Shown here piece after piece: positions 43,850-57,000 of a stretch of DNA of 64,000 bases. The translations under genes were made by a program, and so were the position numbers. Below the pieces are notes generated by a model, which did not search any database, was not told the DNA's origin, and saw only the letters and a list, made by a program, of their open reading frames with translations. The stretch's first letter is position 1. Every line of letters starts with the position of its first letter. The DNA is from Irineochytrium annulatum (lineage: Eukaryota; Chytridiomycota; Chytridiomycetes; Chytridiales; Chytridiaceae). The DNA lies in NCBI GenBank assembly GCA_027600665.1, contig JADGJL010000024.1, forward strand, positions 1 to 64,000, written 5' to 3'.

Positions 43850-46562
43850 CTATCTCTTTAAAAAGGTTTTGTTCAGCAGCATCAGGACCTTGTTAACGGA
43901 GAGCTGGACGTATTCCAAGTCGAGCAGTTGAACCCCTTGCTGCTGCTTTTCGAGCAAATCGTCCAGCTTCAGGTCCATTTCCAAAATCGGTTTATCTCTC
44001 CCTGCATTAGCACAGGCTATTAACGGGGTTCGCTTATTGCCAAGGCATACCTTTAAAATGAAGAGCAATGAGGAAGGTGCCCATTACCGGTGACGAGATG
44101 TTGAAGAAAATGTGTACCCGACTGCGCAAACAGGTAAATGATGTGCAAATAATGTTCCAAAAAGGTAGTCGCATACCGATTCTCAGGCACATTGCTTTCT
44201 ACGATGATCCCGTCCCTCTCCATTTGCGCATGCGTGAACTTAAAAGGCCCCAGAACTTGGCCCTTCCCACCCTTCGAATGCGCCATCCCCGATTGCACAC
44301 GCACGTTTTGCAGGTACGCCTTGTAAGATTCCAACTGTGACCGCTGGTAGTTGTTGTGATCGATGATGGTCTTGTAGACGACTTCTAGCGACAGTATCTC
44401 CTTGTTGACCTTGTCTTTCAAATTCCCAAGGTGGACAAGCTCTTGCGATATCTCCTCAACGAGCAAGCTGTGACCGTCTCGACTATCGACGACTCCCATT
44501 TCCTCCAACTGCGACAGCATATCCTTCACTTTGATGCCTTTCTTCACCAAGGAGGTATCCCGAGCGGTGCAGGCAGACTCCGTGATTTTGTACAACTTTA
44601 TCGCGGAAGATGAGGAGATCGACGGCATGGAACGGAGGATCTGCACAAAGATCGCCTTCGTGTCCATATACAAAATATCCCCCTGTGTTAATTGCGAGTC
44701 GGCGATCGCGGAAGGGATATCAGTGATAGGTTGCTCCCACCGAGAGAAGAGAGGCAAAACAACGGCCTTATTTTCGGCCCGAGGAACCTGATGAGGCGCA
44801 GGTCCTAAATCATTCAGGCAGATGCGCAGATGATCCTTTTCTCCGGGAGCCTAAGGCATAATAAGCTTTTTTCACAACATTCGCAGCATACGAGGAAGTC
44901 CTTATGTTGAACCAAGAGGGAGTGGGTGTTGTACATCTCGTTAAGTGTTATGTTCAATTGGATTTCCTTTTTTGACAAGGCAATATACTGCTCCATCTGA
45001 GAGAATGAAGAAGTCAGGCGGGTCCCAATGAAAAATCGCACCTCTAAGGCTTCGTAAAAGTCGCCCACTTCGCACAAGTCGTTCAAAAACTCATTTATCC
45101 GAGCTTTATTCTGATCGACGAACGGGTTGAGAATCATCATATATTGCTCCTTGGCGTACGACGGCTTGTTTGCGAGATTTTGTAGCAGCTTTGCAATTAG
45201 AGTAAGCGTCCGCCTCGGGTGCTTTGACGGGTTGCCGTCGACGAGCATGTAAGCCTGCGGGGTGACGATCGCCGGGTTCACGAATCGAAGCATAAAAAAG
45301 CCGCCGATCAACGAACAGATATTAAAGTCCGTCGCCTCTGGGTATTTCCGCTGATTACCAACGTAAGCGCCCGCCATCGTCGCTGCGACGAACCTTCGTA
45401 AGTGACTTGATCTGTTTACAAATCCATCTGATGCCGTAAGGGACTTGATCTATAGAACCAATAATGATTGCCAAAAAGGACTCCGCGATCTCCATCAATG
45501 TCTGAACTCTCGGGGCCATAATCGCCTGCACGTCCGGATGAGCAGCCGCCTGTTCCGAAGTGATTCCGGTAGCATGGGGATACGGCTGTCCAGTTTCGGC
45601 CTCGACGTCCGCAACCATTTGCTCAAACACTTTTAGCGGGTTTATCTCCAGGTCAAGATCCTTATGCTCGATTAGGTTGTTGATAAGCTCAGATAGAACG
45701 CTCTTCAAGTAAGTCTGGCCAGGACCTCGCCGGGTATAAGTCGTCATCATCCGGGAGACGGGTGTGTTAGCACGCATCAGACTGCCGAACTCTGTCGCTG
45801 ACTCGAACTGAGCAGCCAAGACGTTCTGTTGCAATGATCAGACCCAAAAAATACACTTAAAACGAACTCGCCTGAAACATTGAAAGCAGCAGGTACTCTT
45901 CGCGCGACTCGTACTGGTTGCCGTAAATGGTGAACATCACCGTCTGCAGCAGCGTATCAATCTCCGCCAGGCTCACTAGCCGCGCCAGCGTAGCTATGTG
46001 ACGAGGTTCTGACTGCAGAAGGAAGAACAGGTTGCCATAGAGCTTCGAAGCCAGTCAGCGTATGTTGCAACTGCGCGCCCTCACTTGCCGCTTCCTGTCA
46101 TCCGGCAAAGTGCCCTCCTGCGCCTCGCCTCCATCCTCTAAAGCGCTCGCGACCTCCTGTTGCTCCACCAAGGCCATCCTGTTCTGAATCAACAGCGCAA
46201 TACGGGAATCCAGATATCTGACATCCCGCTCCAGCAAGAAGTTTTTCTTTGATTGAGAAGAAATTCTGCTCTTCAGCTCCCGAAGCCTCCGCTGAGCTAC
46301 GAACGATAAGAGACAGCATGCAACGGCGATCATCACCCTTGGTCAGCTCATCGTCCACCTCTACATCATTCTCCGCCGCCATAGACCATAACGCCGCAAC
46401 AGAGTACCGTCTGTCGGCGACGGACTTTGCCGAGATGATAGAAGCCCGATCGCTGGCCAGTCCCGCAGAATTCGGAGGGACCGTCACCGTGCCGAGAGGA
46501 AGGCCATTCTGGGCTGCGATCAAGGCCGCCTTTGCGACCTCGGACGGGTAATGCTTCGACAT
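43850..46562 (-). CDS. Ras GTPase-activating protein (fission-yeast Gap1 / GapA type, IQGAP-related)
   Basis: Start [20 protein letters not shown] at 46562; stop at 43850-43852. The N-terminal coiled segment ([40 protein letters not shown]) is the conserved lead-in of the fungal Gap1/GapA group. The GAP domain follows: [97 protein letters not shown] (the FLR.xNPA motif) and [15 protein letters not shown]. The arginine-finger loop is MMTTYTRR. The RasGAP_C domain follows, with [20 protein letters not shown] and [20 protein letters not shown]. It speeds GTP hydrolysis by Ras and so limits Ras-cAMP or polarity signalling. No IQ motif or calponin-homology domain is seen, so it is not a full IQGAP. 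Confidence 0.9.
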
Positions 46563-47161
46563 TAGCTGTCGGAGAGGCGGGTGTCGTCTTGAACGGGCGT
46601 GTTTCAAGACCTCAGGTCTTTTTCAGAGCCCGGTCACCACAGATGCAGACCTGAAATTATCTTCGCAATGAAACGCGCTGCGATGACCGGCCGGGGAAGT
46701 TGCTGCCAGGCATCAAAGGCAACCTTTTTAATCCTGCGCATCCTACCATCAATCCGGCACCTACGTTTACCGTTGTAGGGCATGCCAACAGTGGACCAAG
46801 GGTCACCTCGTTTTAACAGCATGGGCACCATTGCCGAGGCGAAGGGACTTTCCTGCAAGCCAAAGTATTCTTTCTTATTGGACTAGAGTTGGACATGCAG
46901 CTTATGGAGCCACTTTTTTGGAACTTTCTCAGCTCAGTTCATCCTGCCAGCACTTGTTGTCGTGCTCATGGCGTGGTCACGTCAGCTAGTACTTTAACGC
47001 AACGCTAAGGCGGATGCGATGTGCACACTGTAGTTCTAGGGGCTCCTGCGCGGCGCTCAATGCCGCCTGTAAGAAACCAGTTATTAGTTATCTACAACAA
47101 TGGCCTTTTACTGGTTTACGGGGACGTCAAATTCCAGGTCACTTTTCTGCGTAACACAAAC
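46563..47161. other. Divergent intergenic region, RasGAP/septin
   Basis: Some 600 bp between two divergent start codons. It should hold both promoters. A minus frame at 46634-46858 is open without recognisable content and could be a further 5' exon of the RasGAP gene, but I find no supporting splice. Confidence 0.4.
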
Positions 47162-48505
47162 ATGGCCGCTTTAACCGCAGAGAAGAAGGTCTGGGAGGCT
47201 GGCGATCGCTGATGGACTGACAGGCGCTCTTCCCTAGACCACCCTCACCGGGTATGTCGGCTTCGACACCATCACGTCGCAGATCGAGAGGAAGCTCGTG
47301 AAGCGGGGCTTCTCCTTCAACCTGATGGTCGTCGGTGAGTGTTTGCAAAGGCACCTTTGCAGGATCATCCGCGCGCCTCCCGGACGATGCCTCCTGGCCG
47401 GCGGCAGCATGCGATATGAATGCATTCGTTTCCTGCTGAAGTGATCGCTGATCATGGCGGTTGCATGCAGGACGATCGGGGCTGGGCAAGTCTACTCTCG
47501 TCAACACCATCTTCGCCGCCCACCTGGTGGAGTCCAAGTCGCCTAAGAAGGGAGAGCTTACTCGGCAGACGACTGAGATCCAGTCGATTACGCATGGTAG
47601 GCGGTTCTTGAGGGGATTGGTTGGGCTTCGGGCTGATGGTCGGAACATCATAGTCATAGAAGAGAACGGTGTCAAGCTGAAGCTCACGCTGACCGATACG
47701 CCGGGTTACGGCGATCAGGTCAACAACGAGGCCTGCTGGGAGCCCATCTGCAAGTTCATCAAGGAACAGTACAGCTCGTTCCTAAGGAAGGAGTTGACGC
47801 CGGCGAGGGAGAAGCGCATTAACGACACAAGGGTGCACGCCGTCCTCTTCTTCGTCGCCCCCACTGGTCACAGGTGCGTGACCCATTTTTTTCAAATGCG
47901 TGGGTACGTTTGCTAAGGTCAACCGACTACCAGTCTTGCCCCCCTCGACATCACGGTCATGAAGAAACTCTCCGAGATAGCCAACGTGATCCCCGTTATT
48001 GCCAAGTCGGACTCCTTGACGATGGAGGAGCGGGCGGCCTTCAAGCGCCGCATCAAGGAGGAGCTTGACTTCCACGGGATCCGCTGCTACCCTTACACCG
48101 ACATGGACGAGGAGTTCCCATCCTCGACGGAGGCCGATCGCGTTGAGAAACAGGCGGCCCAGGCCATCCGTGACATGATCCCCTTCGCTATCGTCGGCTC
48201 AGAGAGGAACATTGTCGTTGACGGGAAGGCCGTCCGCGGCCGAAGGACGCGGTGGGGCCTTATTAACGGTTCGTTTATAACAAAGCATGCGTTTTAAATA
48301 CTGATGGTTTTTAGTCGAAAATGAATCGCACTGCGAGTTTGTCGCGCTTAGAAACTTCCTCACGAGAACTCACTTGCAGGACCTGATCGAAACCACGTCG
48401 GGGTTGCACTACGAGACTTTTCGCACAAAGCAGCTGCTTGCGCTGAAGGAGTCTACCTCCGTCACGAGCCCATCGTTGAAATCGGGTTCTCTCACGTCCG
48501 AGTAA
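47162..48505 (+). CDS. CDC10: Cdc10-type septin
   Basis: Six exons (47162-47188, 47238-47334, 47471-47596, 47654-47873, 47934-48268, 48315-48505) join exactly in frame to 331 residues, similar to the 322 of yeast Cdc10. The third intron is 57 nt and in frame, so an unspliced mRNA would add 19 residues without a stop. Motifs: GYVGFDTITSQIERKLVKRG (polybasic lead), P-loop GRSGLGKST, DTPGYGD (G3), AKSD (G4), septin unique element WGLINVENESHCEFVALRNF and LTRTHLQDLIETT. No C-terminal coiled coil follows, as expected for the Cdc10 class. Septins build filaments and rings at the cortex; in chytrids they may act in rhizoid and zoospore morphology, which is inference. Confidence 0.95.
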
Positions 48506-48692
48506 AACTACACCACGTCGTAAACATGCATGAAAATAAAGAGTTCGTTTGTTCAAGATGCAGTGTACGGCTATATATCCCAATTAAGATTATTAACACA
48601 GTGCCTGAGTAATAAAATAAAATGTCCTCCAATACAAACTCTACCCGTCCGTCGTTGTAGAACCCCCAACCATCGTACCACCCTTTCCCACA

Positions 48693-51649
48693 TCATCCAC
48701 TGTTAAAGGTGACATGGCACTGATCTCCGGCAGCGCCTTCAGGCCGTTCGAATGGGCGGAACCCTACGTTGGTTAATAACGCAGAGACGAATATACGATA
48801 TACCTTGTCAATTGGCGCCGAGTCGTCCAGACTCTCATTTGCGGACGAAGTATTTGCCAAAGCATTCTTAAAAGGGTTAATTGAAACCAATCAAAAAAAA
48901 ACACCAGCCCTTACCGAGTCACGCAGGTCGGTCGGTTTCGACTCCAGATCGGTGATCCAGTCACCCTCCACCTCCACCTCTTCATCTTCCCCCTCAGCTT
49001 CGTCTGACGAATCGCCGCCTAAGATGCCCCTATCCGGGAAGTCGTTCACTATCTGCTGACACAGATATCGGGCAAACTAACAATTAGCTTGATGTTGCAA
49101 ATCAGGGCTGCTCCACCTGATCACTGGTCACGTCACCGTCTGTGATAAAGGCTTCGCCAGCTCCCGTTCCAACATCGTCGTCCTCCTCGTCGGAATTCTC
49201 TCCTGTGACATTTGACTCCTTCTTCGGGGAACTTATCACGCCGATGTCGGAGTCGTCTAATGACGTCCCGAACGCGCCAATACCAGTAACAAGAGGTACA
49301 TTCATTGGCTGTAGTGACTGCGTGGGACGGACGCCTCCAAGCGGTTGCCGATCGCGTTCTTTCGTTTCCCGTAAAACGCCGGATAAGTACTCCTGCCACT
49401 CTTCGGCTAATATCAGATCTAGACAGCGTTAGCACATAAAAGACCAGCTTAGTCGAACCTTTTATATCGCCGTCAAAGTCTGCGGCACATTTGTCAATGA
49501 GTTTGCATACTTCGTCGGATATATATGTCAAATGGCCCATATACCCCAATCGAACACCTTTGGGTTGTTCGACTTGATAATCATTTAACCGTTGCGCGCT
49601 GGTTATCTTCTCCGTAAGTTTCCCTTGGAAAAGAATCTATTATGCAATTAAGCGATTACGCTACAAACTGCCACCCGAAAGAAGAGTATTACCGAGATGA
49701 CCAGCTTATAAACGCTATCTTTGACCCGTTTAAGCCTCTCCTCGGCAGGTGTAAATAAACCAACGGGCGGATTCGGCTCTGTCTCTGACGGGGCGGGCCT
49801 CAAGTTCGCAGTGCTTGTGAACGAGTACGTGTTAAAAACCTTCGCAATCATATCGTAGACGACAGAGTGCAAGAAGTTATTCCATGGGTACTCAAAAAAC
49901 AAGTCCTGCACAGCGATTAGGTGAATAAAACATCGGCGTACAAACCAAGCACATAGGAAGTATCTTCGAGTCCACAAATCGATCGGTGACAACAGAAAGC
50001 TCATCAGACACCGTCGAGCTGTTAGCTGGAGATGCTATCGGTGAAGCTGACGTCCCCTGCGCGGGGTCTGTTGTTGGAGGAGGGGTTGGCTCCATCCCTT
50101 CTACATCTGTCTTTTCGGCCGCGGTACCGACAGGCTGTGTCGCAAGAGAGCTCAGTTGAGATTTCGGAATTAAGCGGTCGAAAAGGGGGCTGGATGTGTA
50201 TAGGTATTGGAGATGAAGTACTTCGGCAAACAATTCACAGGTCTTCAAGCGTTCAGAGCTTAAAGGCGTCTGCTTGCCAATAGTGGTGTCAATTGGATTC
50301 TACAAAGAAGATTTAGCGAACACCCAACATTACGTACACAAACGATATTCCGAGGGGATGTTAACAGATCCGCAAACTCGTTCAGATGACTTCCGAGAAT
50401 ACGTAGAAGGTCGTTCAGATCCGTTGCAAGTGCACAAAGCTTTTCGTCGGAGGGCACAGGCGGGCCGATTCGTTGTTGCGGCGGCACTTGGCTTTGGTAT
50501 TGATGTTGTTGGTATTCGGCTTGTTCGATTTCACTGCAGTATCTCCTGATAAGCTCGATGATGATGTTGATACCATTCGTCAACGTTGAGGCGGAATTCT
50601 TTGCACCTTTGTCAAGCATATATGACACTAACTTCCCCATAATTGCCTCACTAAGCCAATCAGTAAACAAAGGCGAAACCAAACGCCGCACCATTTTAAC
50701 TGATCCACGAGCATATTGCCGCCGGACAGACTGACGCCTTCGTTCATCCCTTGGATGGTATCTATAGGCCCAAGATTCTGATAACTAACAGCGATAATAT
50801 CCAAGAGGGTTTGAGATGCAGTATTATGGACCTCGACCTCAAGAGACGGGTCAAGGCGTCCTATCAAGCTGGGAATCAAACTCTGTTCACAAAGCCACTG
50901 CGTGTGGAGTCAGCGCTGGCGAAGGATAAAGAAAAATATACCTGCACGATCCCCTGGCCTTCGGGGACTTCCTCCACGCTGATAATCTTGAGCAGGAGGT
51001 CGGCGATTGCTGAAGTGCCAATATGCGACAGCATATTCGCAACTACATTCGGCTGATTCTTGACAAAGGCCACCATCTTAAGCCCGATGAGAACATTGGA
51101 ATTGCAGCGGAGTACCTACGTCGCCGGCCTTCTTCTGAAAGAAAACATTGTTCACTTTGCTAAAGTAACTCGCTTGCAGTGGATTCAGCGGAGCCTCCCG
51201 TGTCAAGACTTTCCAGAAGTCGACAAGAAGTTCCGTATTGGATATTGCAGCTTCGCAGACGGCATATATCTCACAGCTCAGCACTTCGCATGCAACATAA
51301 GGGTATCTATTTTGAATCAGCAAAACGTAGTCTCCCTTTTCCCCTTTACTTGAATCTTTTGGATTCTTCCAAATCCTCGGCTACAATAAAATTCAGTAGC
51401 TGCGTCAACACATTTGGTTTGCAGAGGCTTTACGCGGTTAGCTTGACATATACGCATGAACATACAAATCGATCAGTTTGGCGTTGTGAGCTTTGCATTC
51501 TTGCAAAAGCTCTTCCTCCTCAAAAAGTTCCTCCAAAGTCAAGCCCTCCTTATCTAGAAGCGCGTCGATCGCGGAGGCGGAGTGGAACCCAAACCTTACA
51601 TGTTTATCTTAGACCACCCTCCCCTCTGTCGCGCCTACCTCCAGAACAT
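48693..51649 (-). CDS. SAPS-domain regulatory subunit of PP6/Sit4 phosphatase
   Basis: Starts MFWRFGFHSASAIDALLDKE after an intron inside codon 4, then LTLEELFEEEELLQECKAHN, the invariant opening of PP6R1-3 and yeast Sap155/185/190. Helical repeat segments follow (PYVACEVLSCEIYAVCEAAI, FVKNQPNVVANMLSHIGTSA, LIGRLDPSLEVEVHNTASQT, LNDLLRILGSHLNEFADLL) and GYMGHLTYISDEVCKLIDKC, the late SAPS signature. The C-terminal part is acidic and disordered (SSDEAEGEDEEVEVEGDW). These subunits bind the catalytic subunit PP6/Sit4 and direct it to targets in G1/S control, TOR and DNA-repair signalling. The PP2A-like catalytic gene in this window (23895-25288) is PP4-like, so it is probably not the direct partner. 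Exact exon ends inside the gene were not worked out. Confidence 0.9.
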
Positions 51650-51996
51650 GATCAGCGAATTGAATGACGACTTGAACAACTTTGACGGCTCTTCAACCTT
51701 CAAGCATTATGGTCAGGTGGCGACCCAACCTCCTTCATCCTCGTTTTGCGCGTAGCAATAGCGTGCGGGCTAGAATCTATTGGCTATCGCGATAGCGATA
51801 CTTGGTCGGCCATGCGTGCTCCACTTGCTGCGATTTTGTTTCTCTAGCACGCTCCCCTTAATTTGCCGTGGATTGTCTATCTGGCGACATTCAGAAGGTT
51901 TGGCTGGATTCGAAGAGCCGTTACATCCAGCGGAGGATTCAACAGCTGTTGCATCGGGAGGAGCAGACGCAAAAGAGCGAGAAATGGTTACGATAG
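51648..51996 (+). CDS. Possible small protein gene, two exons; very uncertain
   Basis: A start ATG at 51648 overlaps the SAPS start on the other strand (the shared CATG). Exon 51648-51716 (MISELNDDLNNFDGSSTFKH...) could splice to 51895-51996 (KVWLDSKSRYIQRRIQQLLH...) to give 56 residues with a basic, helical second half. The implied 178-nt intron is long for this genome. I do not recognise the product. It may instead be leader DNA of the SAPS gene. Confidence 0.22.
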
Positions 51997-52112
51997 GGCT
52001 GCTCGACTGAAAGAATGGCGAGTGCTTTCCTCTTTTATTTATTAAAATGGGGCAGGTATTGTAGGGGCAAGATGTGTACCGTATTCATGTGCTGATCAGG
52101 CGATATGCATGT

Positions 52113-53242
52113 TTATTTCTCTGGTTTCTCTGCCTTCGCATCCGCAGTGGTTGGCTTCTCCGCATCTGCCGCCTTTTCATCTTCGTCCTTGTTTTGCTTC
52201 CTCTCCGCCTCTCTGTTCGTTATTTTGTTACCAATTAAATTGTGCAGAGCAATCACGGCCCTCGTCAAAGAAGACAAGTAAATAACAAGAAGCTCGTCGT
52301 TTGATTTGATTGAAAAGGCGCGCACGGAGTCCTCAACTTCAAGGTTCGGCAGCAGATTGAAGATATCCTGAAGATTATACACGATCTGATAGTTGATAGG
52401 GAGCATTCCGGCGACGACTTTGTCGAGATATTCGCGGATGTCGTCAAGTCGCTGCTCCAGCCCCTTCAAACTGTTCAACTGATCCGTCACCTGCGTCGAA
52501 AGAGTCCCAACGGCGTTATCCTTGATGTCACGAAGCAAATGTTCAACGCCAATCTCCTCTGCCTCCTCTGCCTCGATCGAAGAGGGAACATGGTTAAACG
52601 TACGAGTTGTTGCCGTCCCGTCCTGAGAAAACTGTGAGACCTAGCGTTTAGACATTGCGCCCCACATCATGAATCTCCTCAATTGCAAAATAGGCTTCCG
52701 TTGGCAGTCCCAAATCCTTTGGCTTTACGTCAATAATGACCAGGATTGGGTTTGGCGTATATCGTTTAAATAGTTCGTTGATCTCCAGGTCGGACGATCG
52801 AAGTTTCGGTCCGGTGTGGTACCAGCCGACCATTTTCTCCTTGGCTGTATGAAATCAGCGGAGTTCCAGCAAGCCCACATACCATTGACCTTCTTAAACA
52901 TATCATACATAGCTTCATGGTAGTTGTGGTCCAAAAACCACACCGAGGGATCCTTTTCATCTTCTTCGAATGGGACTGCAGCAGCGTTAAGCTTTTCAAA
53001 ATCGCGTTGCGTCCTCACCCGCGTAGCTGTTTGCGACATTGACTTCGTTACCTACGAACTGGCCCAGCAGAACGCCCACAACCCTCTTCTTTGTGTTCCT
53101 GGCCACGCGAAAGAAGTGGTCTGTTACGCTCAAGAGCACCAAAGGGTGAATGACGACTCCTAGAGCACACATCGCGTCACATTTAATAGCCAGGCACCGT
53201 AGAGGTCACGAAAAGCATCCTCTCACCTTCCGGGGTAACCAT
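52113..53242 (-). CDS. RPN8: 26S proteasome lid subunit RPN8 (PSMD7)
   Basis: Start at 53242 (MVTPEG, then an intron). MPN-domain blocks follow: [100 protein letters not shown] and [13 protein letters not shown]. The JAMM metal site is absent: YHTG replaces HxH, as in all RPN8, so it is the inactive partner of RPN11. The C-terminal helices ([40 protein letters not shown]) belong to the lid helical bundle, followed by an acidic Lys-rich tail. RPN8 pairs with RPN11 to position the deubiquitinase over the 20S gate. Several short introns; length about 310 residues. Confidence 0.95.
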
Positions 53243-54016
53243 GATTCAGGAGGCCGCGTCACCTTCGCGTTTGGTAAAAAGACGCGTACGTTACTTCGTT
53301 CCAACTCGACCTGATAACTCCTTTCTTTTTCTACATAGCTTTTCCTCTCTTACACGTTTCAGTAAGATCAATCAATGATACTTTTCGCAACCGGTCCTTT
53401 TTTGACCTGAACGCGCTTCTGCCCGCTTTCACGGGACTCGATGAGCTGGGGGAGGAGGGGCATTTATTAATACATATTTATTAATACAACGTTTCCTGTT
53501 GGGTTCTGTCAAGCTGCAACCAAAGAGTGGTCCGAAACTTCTGTGTTACCGCTCAAAAGAATAGAATAGCACGACATAGTTTGACGAACAACTCTCCCAC
53601 GTCCTCACATCGAAGGTCTTTCGACGTTAACACCACGCTGGCCACCCTGTGCTGCCGTGAGCTTCTGCTGTCGCCAGGACACGGTTGAGTTCTCGCAATC
53701 GGATTCTGTCGCCAGAGAAGTGCTGGCCCAAAGCGACGGTTTCCTGAGCTACGATAGTGAGTGGATCCTGTGGCTTTGGCATTAAACCTGCCTCCTTGTG
53801 TCGGGTTGTGTTCAGTCTGTTTAATGTACTTTCTATTTTTTCGGCTTCGTTGGCAGTATTCGTAGAAAAGCAGCTCTCACTCCATCGAGAGCATACTCAG
53901 GCTCCAGCCGTCGTTACCGTTAGAGAGGGCTGGAGATTGCATCGCTAATTGCCTCCTCGCTTGACCCTCACACTATCCTCGTTTCGTTAATAATTGTTTG
54001 GCCGCCCCGCACAGCC
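53243..54016. other. Divergent intergenic region with an A+T-rich direct repeat
   Basis: About 770 bp between RPN8 and the KDM5 gene. At 53462-53487 the unit ATTTATTAATACAT is repeated in tandem (second copy 12 of 14 bases), an easily melted motif. Frames in 53600-53950 are open for up to 60 codons but unrecognised. They may be leader exons of the KDM5 gene. Confidence 0.4.
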
Positions 54017-57000
54017 ATGCGACGAGCCGATAACGATGCGCCTTGTGTACAGCAGTCTCGTATGCGGATGCAGGCCATGCCGATGGAAACCACGCCGATG
54101 AAACGTGGCAGAGGTCGTCCCAGGAAAAACGCATCCGTAAATTCTCCTGCTGGCGTTGGACAGCGTCCACTCTTCAACCCACGAGATTTGGATTTGTCTG
54201 CTGTCGGCCCGAGGTTTCTGCCGAAGGGCTATGACACTGGTGATCGAAAAATGCGGCATTTTGGTCTTCGAACAGCTCCAACGTTCCGGCCGACGCTGGA
54301 GGAGTGGGCAGACCCTTTTGCATACATTCGCTCCGTCGGTGCAATCGGAGAAAGAACCGGCGTGGTTAAGGTGATACCGCCGGATGGATGGGCGCCCAAT
54401 TTTGCTGTGGCAAAGGATGTACGTTGATTTTCAGATGTTTAAAGAGCCTCACACAGCGCAGTTCCGATTTTCGACGCGTATCCAGAAGCTTAATTCTATG
54501 GAGGGAACGACGCGGACGACGGTGACGTTTTTGGATCAGTTGGAGCAATTCCATCTTCAACATGGTGTCCCATTCAATCGAACGCCGATGTTCTTCGGTC
54601 GAGTAATGGACCTGCATTTGCTAAAAAAGTCGGTAACATCACGCGGTGGATTTGATAAGGTTTGCAAGCCCTTGCACTGACGTCTCTGAACATACATTTT
54701 AGGTTTCTGAACTGAAGAAGTGGTCTGAGATTGGGAGAGTTCTTGGAGCTGAGAAAGGCAGCACCTCTGCTTCTTGCATGGTGAAGACGTCGTACTCCCG
54801 CTGGATTCTCCCGTTTGAAGACTTCGTTTCGATGGCAGACCAGGTACCTTTGCCACCTGACCCGGCCGCCGCGTCGCTTGAGGATCTAAATTACGTGATT
54901 GGAGAGATCTGCGAGGTCTGCAAGATGACGTCAACGACGGAAGAGTCGCTTGCTATTTGCGACAGCTGCGACCGCGGCTTTCACATTCGATGTACTAAAG
55001 CGACAGTGGCGGGAGCTAGCAAGGTTTCGGAATGGTTTTGCCCGCTTTGCATTCAATCATACGGCATCGAGTTCGGTTTCCAGGATGGAAGAAATTATTC
55101 GTTGGCGGAGTTTTTCCACTTCTCGTCGGATTTTAAGAAGGGATGGTTTGAGAAAAAAAAGGGGATCGGGTCAGACGCGGAGGGGCTGGTAATAACGGAG
55201 GACGACGTTGAGAAGGAATTTTGGAGACTCGTCGAATCACCCCACGACGAAATCGAAGTTGAATATGGCGCCGACTTGCATTCCACAGAACATGGAAGGT
55301 AGACCCAAAAAAATAGCGCTTGTCTCTGATTCCTTTTAGTGGTTTTCCGTTGCGCAGTCTTGACTCCAATAACCCCTACGCGCAATCAGGCTGGAACCTG
55401 AATAATATGCCGACGCTAAAGGAGTCGCTTTTCTGCCACATCCGGAACGACATTTCGGGCATTATGATTCCATGGTTATACGTGGGGATGGTTTTCACAA
55501 CCTTTTGCTGGCACACGGAAGATCACTACACCTATTCTATTAACTACAATCATATCGGGGAAACCAAGACATGGTACGGTATCCCCGCGCATCATTCGGC
55601 GAAATTCGAGGAAGTGATGAGAAGAGAGGTGCCCGAGCTGTTCGAGGCAAATCCCGACCTGCTTTTCCATTTGACGACAATGTTATCCCCTGGGACTCTA
55701 AATGCTCAAGGCGTGGACGTTTTTGCTTTAGATCAACGAGCAGGAGAATTTGTGATCACCTTTCCTCAAGCATACCATGCCGGTTTTAATCATGGGGTGG
55801 GAGGTCTCAGAATGTGAAATTTGCTGATCGTAAAAAAGTTCAATTTTGCGGAGGCTGTAAACTTCGCCTTGCCGGACTGGCTTCCGTACGGGCTTAGTTG
55901 TGTCAACCGCTACAGAGAGTTTCACAAGCAACCAGTATTTTCACACGACGAGTTGATAATTTCGACGTTGAAGAAAGATCCGACTTTAAAAAATGCTGAA
56001 TGGTATGAACGTCACTGTGTCCCCTCCTTGTCGGCTCACATACTGCCTAGCCTAAAACCCGAACTAGCGGCACTTTCAGAGAGAGAGAGAGAGAACCGGA
56101 GGCTTCTCCGCGAGCAAATTCCCGGCCTAAACGAAGTCATGTTAGAGGAGGGTTTAGTCATGGCCGAGGATGAGCTACTGTGTGGAATCTGCAGATCCTA
56201 TTGCTACGTCAGCTCAATTGTATGCTCCTGCAATTGGAATAAGCCTGTATGCTTCGCATGTGTTGCTTCTGTAAGTACTTTAGAAATGTATGACGGTTAC
56301 TTAATCGATTTAGCCTGATATTGAAAACTTCTGCCAGTGCGAAACTAGGACCTTCACCCTTCGAAGTCGCTTTTCGGATGCGCAACTCTATGGTATGGTT
56401 GTTGAAGCGCATCGGATATCGAAGCGTCCCGCGGAGTGGCGTGGTCGCCTGGATGCGGTTTTGTCGTCACGGACGCGTCCGACTTTCTCTGACCTGCGTG
56501 GCATTTTGATTGCTGCCCGCAGGATTCGTAACCGTATTCAAGAGGCCGAACGCTTGGGCGAGTTTGTAAGGAGGGCGGATTCATGGATAGATCGTGCCCG
56601 AGTAATAATTGGGGACTTGTTGCAAGTGCCGAATTGGGTGAAGAGCGCCAACCCTCCCGTATGTAGTCGTCCATTGTTGGAGGTGTTGGCATCTTTGCAT
56701 GTAACAAAGGAAGAGCCGATCGACGTGGTGACCAACGTGTTGGATGAATCAACATTCTCCGCTGCGAACGTTGAACAGTTGTTGAGAGAGATTCAAGAGC
56801 TGCCGTTTGATTGTCCCGAGATAGATGCTCTTCAGAGATTATCGGTACCCGTCTTTGACGCAAAAGCCCTATTGAAGAAGGCATTGGAGGCGGTCAAGTC
56901 ATCGGAAGGAACGGGTTTGGAGCTTGAGAAAGCCGTGGTCGACATAGCAACTCGGTGTCGCCAAGTAACGCCCGTGCCCGTGAGAGAAGTTATCGTCCTG

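Noticed and set aside
47597..47653. Insertion of 19 residues in the Cdc10 septin
   Set aside because: The segment starts GTAGGC and ends CATCATAG, interrupts a conserved region, and its removal gives the normal septin sequence; it is an in-frame intron.
54419..54434. A 16-nt GT..AG intron in the KDM5 gene
   Set aside because: A 43-nt intron with the same donor and the next AG (ending 54461) also keeps the frame. It gives [14 protein letters not shown], a better fit to the JmjN-ARID junction of the family.
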